A stretch of DNA of 50,965 bases. Source: Holosporales bacterium. Its GTDB lineage: Bacteria > Pseudomonadota > Alphaproteobacteria > RUG11792. This document shows positions 17,245-25,921 of the stretch, piece after piece. The stretch lies in NCBI GenBank assembly GCA_031267075.1, contig JAIRZU010000039.1, positions 1-50,965 on the forward strand. The letters are read 5' to 3'. Numbering within the stretch: position 1 is the first letter of the stretch; each line of letters starts with the position of its first letter. The position numbers and the translations under genes were made by a program. The notes beneath the pieces were generated by a model. It did no database searches. It had not been told where the DNA came from and was given only the letters and a program-made list of their open reading frames with translations.

Positions 17245-18347
17245 GATTCACAGGCATCCTCTCGCGTTACATCATCAAGTCGTTCTTCAAGTCTTTCGCT
17301 ACGGTGATCGTTTGCTTCGTGTTCACTATAGCGATCCTGGAGCTGATGGAGGTGGTACGCAGGTGCTTCTCAAACAGCCTTCATGTGCCTCTCATGACAC
17401 TCTTGAAGCTAACCGCCCATCACACAGCAATAAGTGTTTTTTCCTTTTGTCCGTTCACAGTGTTTTTAGCATCGATTCTGTTCTTCACAACGATGCACTG
17501 GAAGCTGGAGTTAACGGCAATGAGGACGATGGGAGCTACGACGTTCGACATACTGAAGTCGCTACTGATTGGGGCTGCATTGCTTGGTGCTTTCTACATC
17601 ACCGTCCTTGACTTGATTTCTGCACACTCAATCAATGAGGTAGCGCTGCTCGACACTGCGATCAAAGCTAAATTCCGCCAGCCGCAGGATAACTGCCTAG
17701 CGGTCACTAACAGTGGGATCTGGCTAAGAGATGTGTGTGACCAGAAGTCGTACATAATAAACGCATCCTCATTTGACATCTCCCAAAAAACGTTTTCAAA
17801 CTTTAGGCTGTTTGAGTTCAATGAGCATAGCGAGCTGGTGCAGTCCGTATATTCCGCATCCGCTAAAATCCTAAACGGGCAGTGGGTGCTTAGCAAAGCA
17901 ACAATAGCAACCGCCAGTGGTCAGGGAGAAACCTTGGATCAGATGAAAATCGACACCACAGTCAGCGTTTCCAAAATTGACAAGATGAAGGCGAACCCGG
18001 CAGGGATATCGTTTTGGAGTATGGGGAAGTACATTGATGCACTGGAGCACACTGGGCTTTCCGGTGCTGGATATAGGATCCACTGGTTCGTCAGGTTATC
18101 ATCAATCCTACAGATGTTCGCTTTCATCATCCTGGCTACTGCCATGTGCAGGAATCACAACATAAGGAACTCCAGGAGATACGCCATAAAAGTAGCTGCC
18201 CTGGTAGCGGTGGCATTCCCGATATACTTCCTCAACAACGTTATGGTAGCTCTCGGAGCACACGGCAGATTACCAGGGCAAATCGCAACCTGTATCGTGC
18301 CGCTATTCACAATGCTAACCGGCATACTGCTATTGGTAAGGAGATAG
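17241..18347 (+). CDS. lptG: LPS export permease LptG
   Basis: Second permease of the lipopolysaccharide transporter. The N-terminus LSRYIIKSFFKSFATVIVCF is the usual LptG start; membrane segments, a central periplasmic domain (about 125-265) and three C-terminal segments follow the family plan. MRTMGATTFDILKSLLIGAA corresponds to the conserved coupling-helix region that contacts LptB. It has the same length (368) as the lptF frame with its GTG start. The last 18 bases overlap the end of a small lipoprotein gene on the opposite strand. Confidence 0.93.
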   Translation: MRFTGILSRYIIKSFFKSFATVIVCFVFTIAILELMEVVRRCFSNSLHVPLMTLLKLTAHHTAISVFSFCPFTVFLASILFFTTMHWKLELTAMRTMGATTFDILKSLLIGAALLGAFYITVLDLISAHSINEVALLDTAIKAKFRQPQDNCLAVTNSGIWLRDVCDQKSYIINASSFDISQKTFSNFRLFEFNEHSELVQSVYSASAKILNGQWVLSKATIATASGQGETLDQMKIDTTVSVSKIDKMKANPAGISFWSMGKYIDALEHTGLSGAGYRIHWFVRLSSILQMFAFIILATAMCRNHNIRNSRRYAIKVAALVAVAFPIYFLNNVMVALGAHGRLPGQIATCIVPLFTMLTGILLLVRR

Positions 18348-18707
18348 CTTTCCGTCCATTATCCGCTGGCGTACTTCAGTTTTTACGGCACCGTTTCCAA
18401 ATCTATCCAACGTGCACACCATATCTGAATACGGCATGGTTTGGATTATCCTGTTTATCAATCCCGGCATTCCCATCACAAATTCCACTGCTTGTTCCAG
18501 TTTCAAATCATACTCCCTGGAGGATGGATTGAGCTTATTGAGCTTCGCCAGCACTCTGCTCAGAGGATCTAGTTCTTCTGAAAGCACTTCAGCAGTACCA
18601 GTACTATCGTTACTTTCTGAAGGTGGATACATAGGCGGTGAGTTATCACTCCCAAGACACCCCTCGCTACTACACAGCGCACCAGCTATCAAGATTATCC
18701 TTTTCAT
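18330..18707 (-). CDS. Small lipoprotein, unknown function
   Basis: Not recognised. A 125-residue product starting MKRIILIAGALCSSEGCLGS: a short signal peptide with two possible lipidation cysteines (C12, C17), of which C17 fits a loose lipobox. A Ser/Pro-rich linker to about residue 45 is followed by a mostly helical domain (LSRVLAKLNKLNPSSREYDL, MPGLINRIIQTMPYSDM). The 3' end overlaps lptG by 18 bases in convergent orientation. The box at 18798-18813 points towards this gene. Confidence 0.55.
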   Translation of the reverse strand: MKRIILIAGALCSSEGCLGSDNSPPMYPPSESNDSTGTAEVLSEELDPLSRVLAKLNKLNPSSREYDLKLEQAVEFVMGMPGLINRIIQTMPYSDMVCTLDRFGNGAVKTEVRQRIMDGKLSPYQ

Positions 18708-18797
18708 ACCTAGCTCCCTGATAAGTGCCGTCTGGGAGGAAGCTCATCCTCCCCTCTAGTATCAGCCTACCACGGAGCTATGAAAGGAGCAAAGCGG

Positions 18798-18813
18798 AAT
18801 TTACGCCCATGTG
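18798..18813 (-). promoter_or_regulatory. CATGGGCGTAA box, upstream of the small lipoprotein gene
   Basis: Short form of the box (CACATGGGCGTAAATT on the minus strand), about 90 bases ahead of the lipoprotein start. Confidence 0.5.
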
Positions 18814-18916
18814 AAGATTCAAGAGTGACTCACGTCGCTGGGCGTGGTACACTGGATCCAAATCCTAACTGACCAAGGCGTCTCTATATGATTCGCTGCA
18901 ACCACACGAGGACTTA

Positions 18917-21223
18917 ATGACAGAAGCAAACCTGGAAAAGGTATGTAATCCGGCGGAGTATGAAGGGCGGGTGTACGAGAGTACGCAGTCGCGGTTCCAG
19001 CCTGATAGTACAGCGAATGAAATGTTTTCCATCCTGATGCCACCTCCAAATGTTACCGGGAACCTGCACGTTGGCCATGCGCTGACATACACGATTCAGG
19101 ATATATTAATTAGGTATCACAGGCAAAGGGGCTGCAATACCCTGTGGCAGCCCGGTGTTGATCATGCTGGCATCGCTACACAGCTCGTCGTGACGAAGGA
19201 GCTTGAGTCGCAGGGCGTCGATGTTCAGACTCTCACGCGTGCAGAGTTTATCAAGAAGGTTTGGGAGTGGAAAAATAAATCTGGCTCGATGATAGTCGAA
19301 CAGCTGAAGGAACTCGGGTGCTCCATCCCATGGGAGCTGTCGAGATTCACGATGGATAATGAGTTCTGTAAGGCTGTCACAAAGGTGTTCGTTGCACTGT
19401 ATAAGGAAGGCCTGATATTCAGAGACAAGAGACTTGTGAACTGGGATACCAAGCTCGAAACCGCCGTCTCAGATTTGGAGGTTCAAAATCGAGAAGAGCC
19501 CGGGACGCTCTGGCACATAAGGTACAAGCTCGTAGATTCAGATGAGTACATCACAGTGGCTACAACGAGACCCGAGACGATATTTGGAGATTCCGCAATC
19601 GCTGTGAATCCGACTGATATACGGTATAAGCACCTGGTAGGAAAGAGTGTGATCGTACCACACACAGATAGGAAAATCACGATAGTAGCCGATGAGTACG
19701 TGGATATCGAAAAAGGAACTGGATGCCTCAAGGTTACTCCGGCGCACGACTTCAACGACTTCGCCATTGGCAAGCGTCACCATCTTGAATGCATCTCTGT
19801 GATTGACAAGAGAGGGCATATGGATGGTGCTTGCATACCAGACTACCTGCAGGGAGTATATCTAAAGAAGGCCAGGAAGCTAGTACTCGATAAGCTCAAG
19901 GGAGATGGCCTGCTGGTGCGCGAGGAGCAGATAGTTCACACTGTTCCATACTGCGATAGATCAGGTTCCGTAATCGAGCCACTTCTAACTGATCAGTGGT
20001 TCGTAGATGCGAAGGCACTAGCGGTGGAAGCCATAAAGGTAGTCGAAAATGGAGAGATCAAATTCTACCCTTCGAAGTGGGTCAACACATATTTCGAGTG
20101 GATGCGGAATATCGAGCCATGGTGCATATCGAGACAGATAGTATGGGGCCACCAGATTCCAGCATGGTACGGGCCGAATGGCGAAGTCTTTGTTGAGGAG
20201 AGCGAGGAGACAGCTATTGAGCAGGCTGCCAAATGCGGCATATCAAAAGACCAGCTAACACGGGATCCTGATGTTCTCGATACCTGGTTCTCCTCTGGAC
20301 TGTGGCCGTTCGCCGCACTCGGCTGGCCTGACGATACCGCCTTCCTCAAAACGTACTATCCAACGACAGTGCTAGTTACCGGGTTCGACATAATCTTCTT
20401 TTGGGTAGCGAGGATGATTATGATGAGCGTTCACTTCATGAAGAGAGTTCCGTTCAAGGATGTGTATGTACATGCCCTTGTGCGAGATGGGGCAGGTCAG
20501 AAAATGTCGAAGTCTAAGGGGAATGTGATTGCCCCACATGACCTGATGGAGGAGTTTGGAGCCGATGCGCTGAGGCTCACTTTGGCGCTTCTGTCCGTTC
20601 CAGGAAGAGACGTGAAACTAAGCAGGGATAACGTTAAGATTAATAGGAACTTCCTGACGAAGGTATGGAACGCAGCGAGGTTCTTGCAGACCAAGAACAT
20701 ACCGGCCAAATGCGAGATTCCGGACGCTGCAACGAAGGGAAAAGTCAATAACTGGATCATTGCGAAGTTTCAGAAATTCCAGGGCGAGATCGATCAGAAC
20801 ATCCAGGAATACAGATTCGATTACGCTGCTCGCAACATCCAGTCGTTCCTCAGGAATGCATACTGTGACTTCTTCATAGAGGCCGTGAAGTTGCTGGATG
20901 ATGATTGGACGAAAGCAGTTGCGCTGCGCGTGTATGCTGAGTACCTGAGGGTGGCTCATCCAATCATTCCTCTCGTAACTGATCATATAGCGCAGTCCCT
21001 GGGGATATGTGATTCGCTGATCCTTGGGCGCCCTAATGAGGCTATTATGAAAATCACTACATCTGATGACGATGAGGCAGAGGTGGATGAGTTCGTAGAA
21101 TTACTCCATAGAGTGCGATCTGCAAAACAGACAGATGGGGCTGAGTGCAGCGAGTATCCAGAACTCAGGAAACAACTCCAAAGCTGGCAGGGTGAGCTAC
21201 ACCAAATCGCCGGCATTGTGTGA
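18917..21223 (+). CDS. valS: Valyl-tRNA synthetase
   Basis: Charges tRNA-Val. The class I HIGH motif appears as HVGHA at 51-55 inside PPPNVTGNLHVGHALTY and KMSKS as KMSKSKGNV at about 529. The editing domain lies between (about 190-340; VATTRPETIFGDSAIAV and GCLKVTPAHDFNDFAIG). The enzyme has only 768 residues, against about 950 for the E. coli type, because the C-terminal tRNA-binding coiled coil is absent. Short ValS of archaeal affinity is known from Rickettsia, and this protein may be of that kind; a tree would be needed. The gene has a 200-base leader without a recognised attenuator. Confidence 0.96.
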   Translation: MTEANLEKVCNPAEYEGRVYESTQSRFQPDSTANEMFSILMPPPNVTGNLHVGHALTYTIQDILIRYHRQRGCNTLWQPGVDHAGIATQLVVTKELESQGVDVQTLTRAEFIKKVWEWKNKSGSMIVEQLKELGCSIPWELSRFTMDNEFCKAVTKVFVALYKEGLIFRDKRLVNWDTKLETAVSDLEVQNREEPGTLWHIRYKLVDSDEYITVATTRPETIFGDSAIAVNPTDIRYKHLVGKSVIVPHTDRKITIVADEYVDIEKGTGCLKVTPAHDFNDFAIGKRHHLECISVIDKRGHMDGACIPDYLQGVYLKKARKLVLDKLKGDGLLVREEQIVHTVPYCDRSGSVIEPLLTDQWFVDAKALAVEAIKVVENGEIKFYPSKWVNTYFEWMRNIEPWCISRQIVWGHQIPAWYGPNGEVFVEESEETAIEQAAKCGISKDQLTRDPDVLDTWFSSGLWPFAALGWPDDTAFLKTYYPTTVLVTGFDIIFFWVARMIMMSVHFMKRVPFKDVYVHALVRDGAGQKMSKSKGNVIAPHDLMEEFGADALRLTLALLSVPGRDVKLSRDNVKINRNFLTKVWNAARFLQTKNIPAKCEIPDAATKGKVNNWIIAKFQKFQGEIDQNIQEYRFDYAARNIQSFLRNAYCDFFIEAVKLLDDDWTKAVALRVYAEYLRVAHPIIPLVTDHIAQSLGICDSLILGRPNEAIMKITTSDDDEAEVDEFVELLHRVRSAKQTDGAECSEYPELRKQLQSWQGELHQIAGIV

Positions 21224-21238
21224 TTGGACTTCCTCCTT

Positions 21239-23272
21239 TTACGAAGCACCATGCCTCCGTTTTCCGTGTGCCTTAGTAGTCTTTGGATGTGCTGCAGATG
21301 CACTATGCTGTTGGGCGACTGGCTGAATTACAGGAAGGGTTAGCATTGCTCTAGGATAATATCCATAGCAGCTGCCACTATCAAAAATTTTCGAATATGT
21401 GAATAGGGCCCGGAGCACGTGCTTCACGTATATCCTCGTCTCCTTGATAGGGATCAATTCCATCATATCGAACGCAGTCAGGTTTTTCAGTTTCTGGATG
21501 CTCCTTTTGAATTTTCTGAGATTCCCATCTCCGCAGTTGTAAGCGGCTACTACGTACACTACGTTGTTATCATACGTCCTGAGTGCGCGAAAGAGGATCG
21601 ATGCTCCGATTGAGATGTTTGTCTGAACGTCGAAGAGAGAGGCTCCAACGTAGAACCTTGGCCCCAATCGCTTGATTTCAAACTGTGCTGTCGCCTGCAT
21701 GATCTGCATGAGGCCCTGCGCTCCCACGTGGCTTACTGCATTTGCTTTGAAGTTGCTTTCGCTGCGGATCACTGAGTGGACGAGTGCCATGAAGCACGGG
21801 TCTCTGCTAACTCTTGAAACGTAGTTTTGAGCTGGTTGATCCAGGACTTGGTAAGCATCTCGAGATGTGAAATACCTCTGCCTTCTGGAGTTCTCGGAAA
21901 TCAGGATAGCGATTTCTCCATTGCGAATTGCGATGCCTAATATCAGCATCTCTTCCACTGGGTCTGCGATATCACGGATTAGCTGAGCGTAGAAATGCCT
22001 ACGCATAGTCCTATCTGGAACCCTGAGCAATACCTGGACAAGTTCCCTGTTGTAGAATACCATCTCGGTTAGGGCGGGTACGGCAGCCCTATCAAGCATC
22101 GCCGACGCAACGTCCGGTCCACCAATAGCTACAGCTTTCTCGTTGGCGATATATCCGTAGAATGTCGATGGGTGCTGTGCGGCTTTTCTGTACCACTCAA
22201 GGCCATGCAGAATGTCTTCATTAGCGTTGTGCACCTCCGCCAACCAAAACGCATTTTTGCTGAGTCGTATGGGGTTTGTGGAGTTGTTGTATGCTGCTTC
22301 AAAATGGGTGATCGCACTTTTGAACTCATGCAAAAACCTGTATGCTATATACCCTAGCAGCCACTCTACTCTCGCTACCTTCTCATCCTTAGGTGTGGTA
22401 TCAACCTTGTACTGACTCATAACGCTGTAGGCAAGCTCAGGGTGGCCTGCACGCAGAACCCTATATGCGATATCGCGTCTCAGCTCAAGGAATGTGAGGC
22501 CGTGCCTTTCTTCATCGGTATTTGATAGCGTCAAGACATTAGCAGCGTCCATAAATTTGTTCTGGCTTATGAGCTTTTGAACTATGGCGTACCTGCTATC
22601 AACATCCACAAGTTGCGCCCTTTTGTAGCCACGCATTTTCGTGTTGGCGACACGCTCTAGAAAATTCGATATGTAGGCACGGACCTCATCTGATGTAACC
22701 TGCTGCAAAGCCTGCAACTGCGGAATGTTCAGTAACCCCACGAGACGCTTAGCTTTTTGTGCATCATCGATAGGGCGTATGAAATCCTTATACCTCAGAC
22801 GAAAAGCTATGAGAAACTCCGGAGCTAGATTCTGCAGGATCCACGTCTGCCTTATGTACTCAATTGCGAAATCTGGCTCTGATCTGAGGAGACGGTCTAT
22901 GTATGCGATGAGCCCTTCTCGAGTTTTGGGAGTATGCCTCTTGAACCACTTTAGGAGCACAGAGTCCGAAGTCTGAGGGGAGATCTTGGTTTCAGCAATC
23001 TTCACTGTTTCGTGGAACAACGGCCAATGAGGGTTGTTGTAGAAAAACAGGAACACATTGAGGCAGTCGTTTGGGTTCGTAACAGCCTTCTTCCACTTCT
23101 CATATTTTGCTGTGAGTTGAGCATCGGCCGCCTCATCAAGCTGCCCTGCAGCATGCACGTTGAGTTGCGCAAAGGCCAACATACAGAGGGTAACTATGCA
23201 GATTACACGATGTGCTAGGGACACATGAAACCACGTAAGCCGAGCTAGCATTAATTTTATCTTAAATTTCAA
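21239..23272 (-). CDS. slt: Soluble lytic murein transglycosylase
   Basis: Slt70-type enzymes cleave peptidoglycan between MurNAc and GlcNAc in the periplasm, leaving anhydro-MurNAc ends. The 677-residue protein has an N-terminal signal segment (about 15-40, ending near NVHAAGQ). A long alpha-helical superhelix occupies about 45-480. The catalytic SLT domain follows: HSVIRSESNFKANAVS with the active-site Glu505, HVGAQGLMQIMQATA and VVAAYNCGDGNL. The C-terminal tail is basic. It is divergent from tssK with 77 bases between the starts, so it could supply wall opening for the type VI apparatus; that link is inference from position only. Confidence 0.94.
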   Translation of the reverse strand: MKFKIKLMLARLTWFHVSLAHRVICIVTLCMLAFAQLNVHAAGQLDEAADAQLTAKYEKWKKAVTNPNDCLNVFLFFYNNPHWPLFHETVKIAETKISPQTSDSVLLKWFKRHTPKTREGLIAYIDRLLRSEPDFAIEYIRQTWILQNLAPEFLIAFRLRYKDFIRPIDDAQKAKRLVGLLNIPQLQALQQVTSDEVRAYISNFLERVANTKMRGYKRAQLVDVDSRYAIVQKLISQNKFMDAANVLTLSNTDEERHGLTFLELRRDIAYRVLRAGHPELAYSVMSQYKVDTTPKDEKVARVEWLLGYIAYRFLHEFKSAITHFEAAYNNSTNPIRLSKNAFWLAEVHNANEDILHGLEWYRKAAQHPSTFYGYIANEKAVAIGGPDVASAMLDRAAVPALTEMVFYNRELVQVLLRVPDRTMRRHFYAQLIRDIADPVEEMLILGIAIRNGEIAILISENSRRQRYFTSRDAYQVLDQPAQNYVSRVSRDPCFMALVHSVIRSESNFKANAVSHVGAQGLMQIMQATAQFEIKRLGPRFYVGASLFDVQTNISIGASILFRALRTYDNNVVYVVAAYNCGDGNLRKFKRSIQKLKNLTAFDMMELIPIKETRIYVKHVLRALFTYSKIFDSGSCYGYYPRAMLTLPVIQPVAQQHSASAAHPKTTKAHGKRRHGAS

Positions 23273-23287
23273 TGACGTTCCTCAATT

Positions 23288-23317
23288 TTGTATGAATCTT
23301 ACCTTGATTTCTATAAA
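23288..23317 (+). promoter_or_regulatory. Possible promoter of the tss genes
   Basis: TTGTAT at 23288-23293 and TATAAA at 23312-23317, spacing 18, lie 33 bases before the tssK ATG in the slt-tssK intergenic region. Assigned by eye only. Confidence 0.35.
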
Positions 23318-23349
23318 ATAATCGTGCGCCGAGTCGTGGGTTGTTTGTA

Positions 23350-24720
23350 ATGACACAGACCAGCAAAAAGATTTATCAGATCCCTCTTGACATAAATTGG
23401 CATGAAGGGATGCTTCTATCTCAGCATCATTTCCAGCAGAATGACATGCGGAATTTCAGGGTTCTCGCGACGCAGATAAGGCTCCTATCTTCCAATCATT
23501 ACGGCATAAGACATATGAGGATGGACACCGTTGCCTTAACAGATGGCTACCTCAAAATAACTGAACTGGAAGCCGTTTTTCAGGATGGGCTGATCCTCAG
23601 TTTCTTTCCGGAGAAGCATGAGAACCTGAAGCCTCTCAACCTGAATCTCAATACAGCGATGCCTGCCGGAATTAATGAGGTAACTGTGTACCTCACGATT
23701 GCTGAGAGCTCAGATGACGTTTCTCCGGTCCTTGGGAATCCAGCACGATTCTACTCAATAGATGGTAACATTGTTCGTGATGAAAATATCAAGGAAAATG
23801 AGATACGCGTTCCGAGGCTCTTTCCAAATGCCTTTCTCCACGCTGGGGATACGGTTCCAGATTTTTGCATAGGCTTTCCGTTATGTGTTATAATCAAATC
23901 CGACGGGGTGTGTCACATCAAGAATAGGACTCCGCCGTGCTTCTTCATAGAGCGGCATTTCCCACTTTGGAAGAGGTGTGAGAGCCTAGCGATTTCGATC
24001 AGAGAGAAGGTGGTGTTCCTCGTTGAGAAGCTTCAGAATCTTGCTGATGATAGTGTGCACCACGAGACGTCTGAGATCCTTGCGCAGATCTCTTCCATTA
24101 TGCCAGGGTTCGAAGCATTAATCTACAGCAATGAGATAAGGCCATACGAATTATATCAGGAGCTTGCGACTGTCCTTGGAGCCGTCTCCGTCCTAATCCC
24201 AACCGACATCATTCCGATCATGAGATCGTACGATCACTGTGATATCGATCGCTGTATGTACCCTGTCATCGACCTCATAGAGCACTACATATCCACTGTC
24301 GAGCGTGGCTTTACGCTACTCCCCTTCAACAAGAAGGAGCGCTTCTTTTACAGGTACGTATCTGACAATGACCTAGCGAAAGTGTTCGACGGGAAGCTCT
24401 ATGTGGGGGTGCGTGTCGATAAGGCATGTAATGTTTCCGAGGTGGAAGCCTGGATGCGTGACGCCGTAATAGTCTCTGATTTCGCAATTGAGGACGTGAG
24501 GACGAAGAGGACGAAGGGGGCGAGTAGAGCAGTCATCCGTCGCGAGATCATAGCAAGGATTCTTCCAGGCGTTGGGGTAACTGTGTTTGAGGTAGATACC
24601 GATGGTGAGTTCATTAAAGGGGAGCAGAATCTTCATGTCTTTAATCCTGGGAACACATCGAGTGTGCACCCGAATGAGATCACCCTATATCTCCCAAAAG
24701 GAAGGACTAACGCTAGATGA
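23350..24720 (+). CDS. tssK: Type VI secretion baseplate protein TssK
   Basis: TssK is the trimeric adaptor that ties the type VI baseplate to the TssL-TssM membrane complex. The hallmark N-terminal motif is present as INWHEGMLLSQHHFQQ at about 15-30. Family features further on include LELYQELATVLGAVSVL-like helices (here ELYQELATVLGAVSVL) and a beta-rich C-terminal domain ending VHPNEITLYLPKG. The ATG at 23350 is preferred over a TTG at 23341. The size (456) is normal. The stop overlaps the tssL start (ATGA). The order tssK-tssL-tssM is common in type VI clusters. Other core genes (tssA-H, hcp, vgrG) are not in this window. Confidence 0.93.
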   Translation: MTQTSKKIYQIPLDINWHEGMLLSQHHFQQNDMRNFRVLATQIRLLSSNHYGIRHMRMDTVALTDGYLKITELEAVFQDGLILSFFPEKHENLKPLNLNLNTAMPAGINEVTVYLTIAESSDDVSPVLGNPARFYSIDGNIVRDENIKENEIRVPRLFPNAFLHAGDTVPDFCIGFPLCVIIKSDGVCHIKNRTPPCFFIERHFPLWKRCESLAISIREKVVFLVEKLQNLADDSVHHETSEILAQISSIMPGFEALIYSNEIRPYELYQELATVLGAVSVLIPTDIIPIMRSYDHCDIDRCMYPVIDLIEHYISTVERGFTLLPFNKKERFFYRYVSDNDLAKVFDGKLYVGVRVDKACNVSEVEAWMRDAVIVSDFAIEDVRTKRTKGASRAVIRREIIARILPGVGVTVFEVDTDGEFIKGEQNLHVFNPGNTSSVHPNEITLYLPKGRTNAR

Positions 24721-25532
24721 ATTTTGATGCGAGTGACAGTGCGGTAGTTCACGGCTTTCAGGCTTTCTATTATGAGCTCCTGAGACATAAGGAGAGGGCA
24801 TTGAGTATGTACTGTTCACAGGGCACTAAGAGTCTGAAGCCGGGTGAGGAAGCTCCTGCTGGAGAGGCCGGTACGGTACAGAAGAATGAGGCCGAGGTAG
24901 CAGTAGTTAGCATACAGAAGAAGATGATAAAGGTCATCGAGAATGTGGTCAGCGTTATGCTAGCAAAATCTAGGATAGCTCAAAGTTTCATAGGGGATGC
25001 GAAGTACATAATGACCGTCCTGGCGGATGAGATATTTTTGAACCTCAAGTGGGATGGAGCTGCGTTTTGGAGATTCACACTCCTGGAGAAGCAGCTGTTT
25101 CAGACGGAGGTGGCTGGTGACAGGTTCTTCACCATGGCCGATGATGTGATAGTCGATGTGAGGAATGAGGACATGGCCTTCCTGTACCTAATGGCACTTA
25201 GCCTCGGATTTAAAGGGAAGTACCGTGGAGCGGTGAATGCAGATGAGCAGATATCGTGGTATAAGAACCGCCTGTACGCGATGCTCTCCTCTCATCAATC
25301 AAAGCTGTTTTTCCCGGGAAGAACGCACATGATCTGCTCATGCTACGAGTACACGAATTTCGATAGCGACAACAGTAGCATTCCGGATCATAGGTTTTGG
25401 GCGTGGTGCATAGCATCCATCATCATGGCATACATCGTGATATCGTACATAGTCTGGTGCGGGATCACCGGTGAAATCAGCGACGTATTGAAACAGATAT
25501 CTGAACAGACGAGACAGGGGCCGCTGCTATGA
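24717..25532 (+). CDS. tssL: Type VI secretion membrane-complex protein TssL (DotU/IcmH family)
   Basis: TssL is a tail-anchored inner-membrane protein whose cytoplasmic domain binds TssK and TssE. The DotU signature lies in YIMTVLADEIFLNLKWDG, LLEKQLFQTEVAGDRFF and FLYLMALSLGFKGKYRG. A single membrane segment is near the C-terminus, about 225-247 (FWAWCIASIIMAYIVISYIV), giving the expected hook-plus-anchor layout. The protein is 271 residues, within the family range. There is no OmpA-like peptidoglycan-binding extension, as in the shorter TssL class. It is coupled to tssK upstream; a 128-codon ORF carrying repeat DNA lies between it and tssM. Confidence 0.93.
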   Translation: MNFDASDSAVVHGFQAFYYELLRHKERALSMYCSQGTKSLKPGEEAPAGEAGTVQKNEAEVAVVSIQKKMIKVIENVVSVMLAKSRIAQSFIGDAKYIMTVLADEIFLNLKWDGAAFWRFTLLEKQLFQTEVAGDRFFTMADDVIVDVRNEDMAFLYLMALSLGFKGKYRGAVNADEQISWYKNRLYAMLSSHQSKLFFPGRTHMICSCYEYTNFDSDNSSIPDHRFWAWCIASIIMAYIVISYIVWCGITGEISDVLKQISEQTRQGPLL

Positions 25533-25915
25533 TTGGCGATGCTCTGATCGACCTCTTCCATGTTTCTGCTAGTTCCCTTTGGAGTCCCTCGATTGTACCA
25601 ATTTACTCCACTCGAGTTGTCAAGGGACGCTTCGCTCTGTCGCCCTTGACAATACGCTACGTAAATTTGGTTTCTGATTTCTCGTTCCAAAGGAAACTGT
25701 GCTTGGTAGGAGAGGCGGTGGCAGCAGGAGCTCGGACTTCAAGCAGTGGGGGCCGCGGTGGGAGGAGTAGATTAAATCCAATTCGCAACCTTCAGAATCA
25801 GGATTATTGCAAGGAGACACGGAGCGGAGAAGCGGAGTGTACAAGAGAGTACATGAGCATTCGAGCACCGGATCGACGCAGCAAGAAACTGATTGTGGAG
25901 GTTTGGGCGGGATGA
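25529..25915 (+). CDS. Orphan ORF between tssL and tssM, partly made of repeat DNA
   Basis: A 128-codon frame whose ATG overlaps the tssL stop (ATGA) and which ends 6 bases before tssM. The first 75 residues (LIDLFHVSASSLWSPSIVPI) are not recognised. The last about 45 residues are the translation of a dispersed-element copy, in the same frame as in ispDF (MSIRAPDRRSKKLIVE). The overlap suggests ribosomes can enter it and carry translation on to tssM, but the protein may have no function of its own. It could also be residual DNA from an insertion that pushed tssL and tssM apart. Confidence 0.35.
   Translation: MIGDALIDLFHVSASSLWSPSIVPIYSTRVVKGRFALSPLTIRYVNLVSDFSFQRKLCLVGEAVAAGARTSSSGGRGGRSRLNPIRNLQNQDYCKETRSGEAECTREYMSIRAPDRRSKKLIVEVWAG
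25785..25910 (+). repeat. Dispersed element between tssL and tssM
   Basis: Near full-length copy from CCTTCAGAATCAG to CTGATTGTGGAGGTTTGG. It is the only copy inside the type VI gene run. Confidence 0.8.
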
Positions 25916-25921
25916 CGGTCT

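Noticed and set aside
18734..18753. GGGAGGA / TCCTCCC hairpin ahead of valS
   Set aside because: Perfect but only seven base pairs, without T-run and located in a leader region; too little to call a terminator or a T-box.
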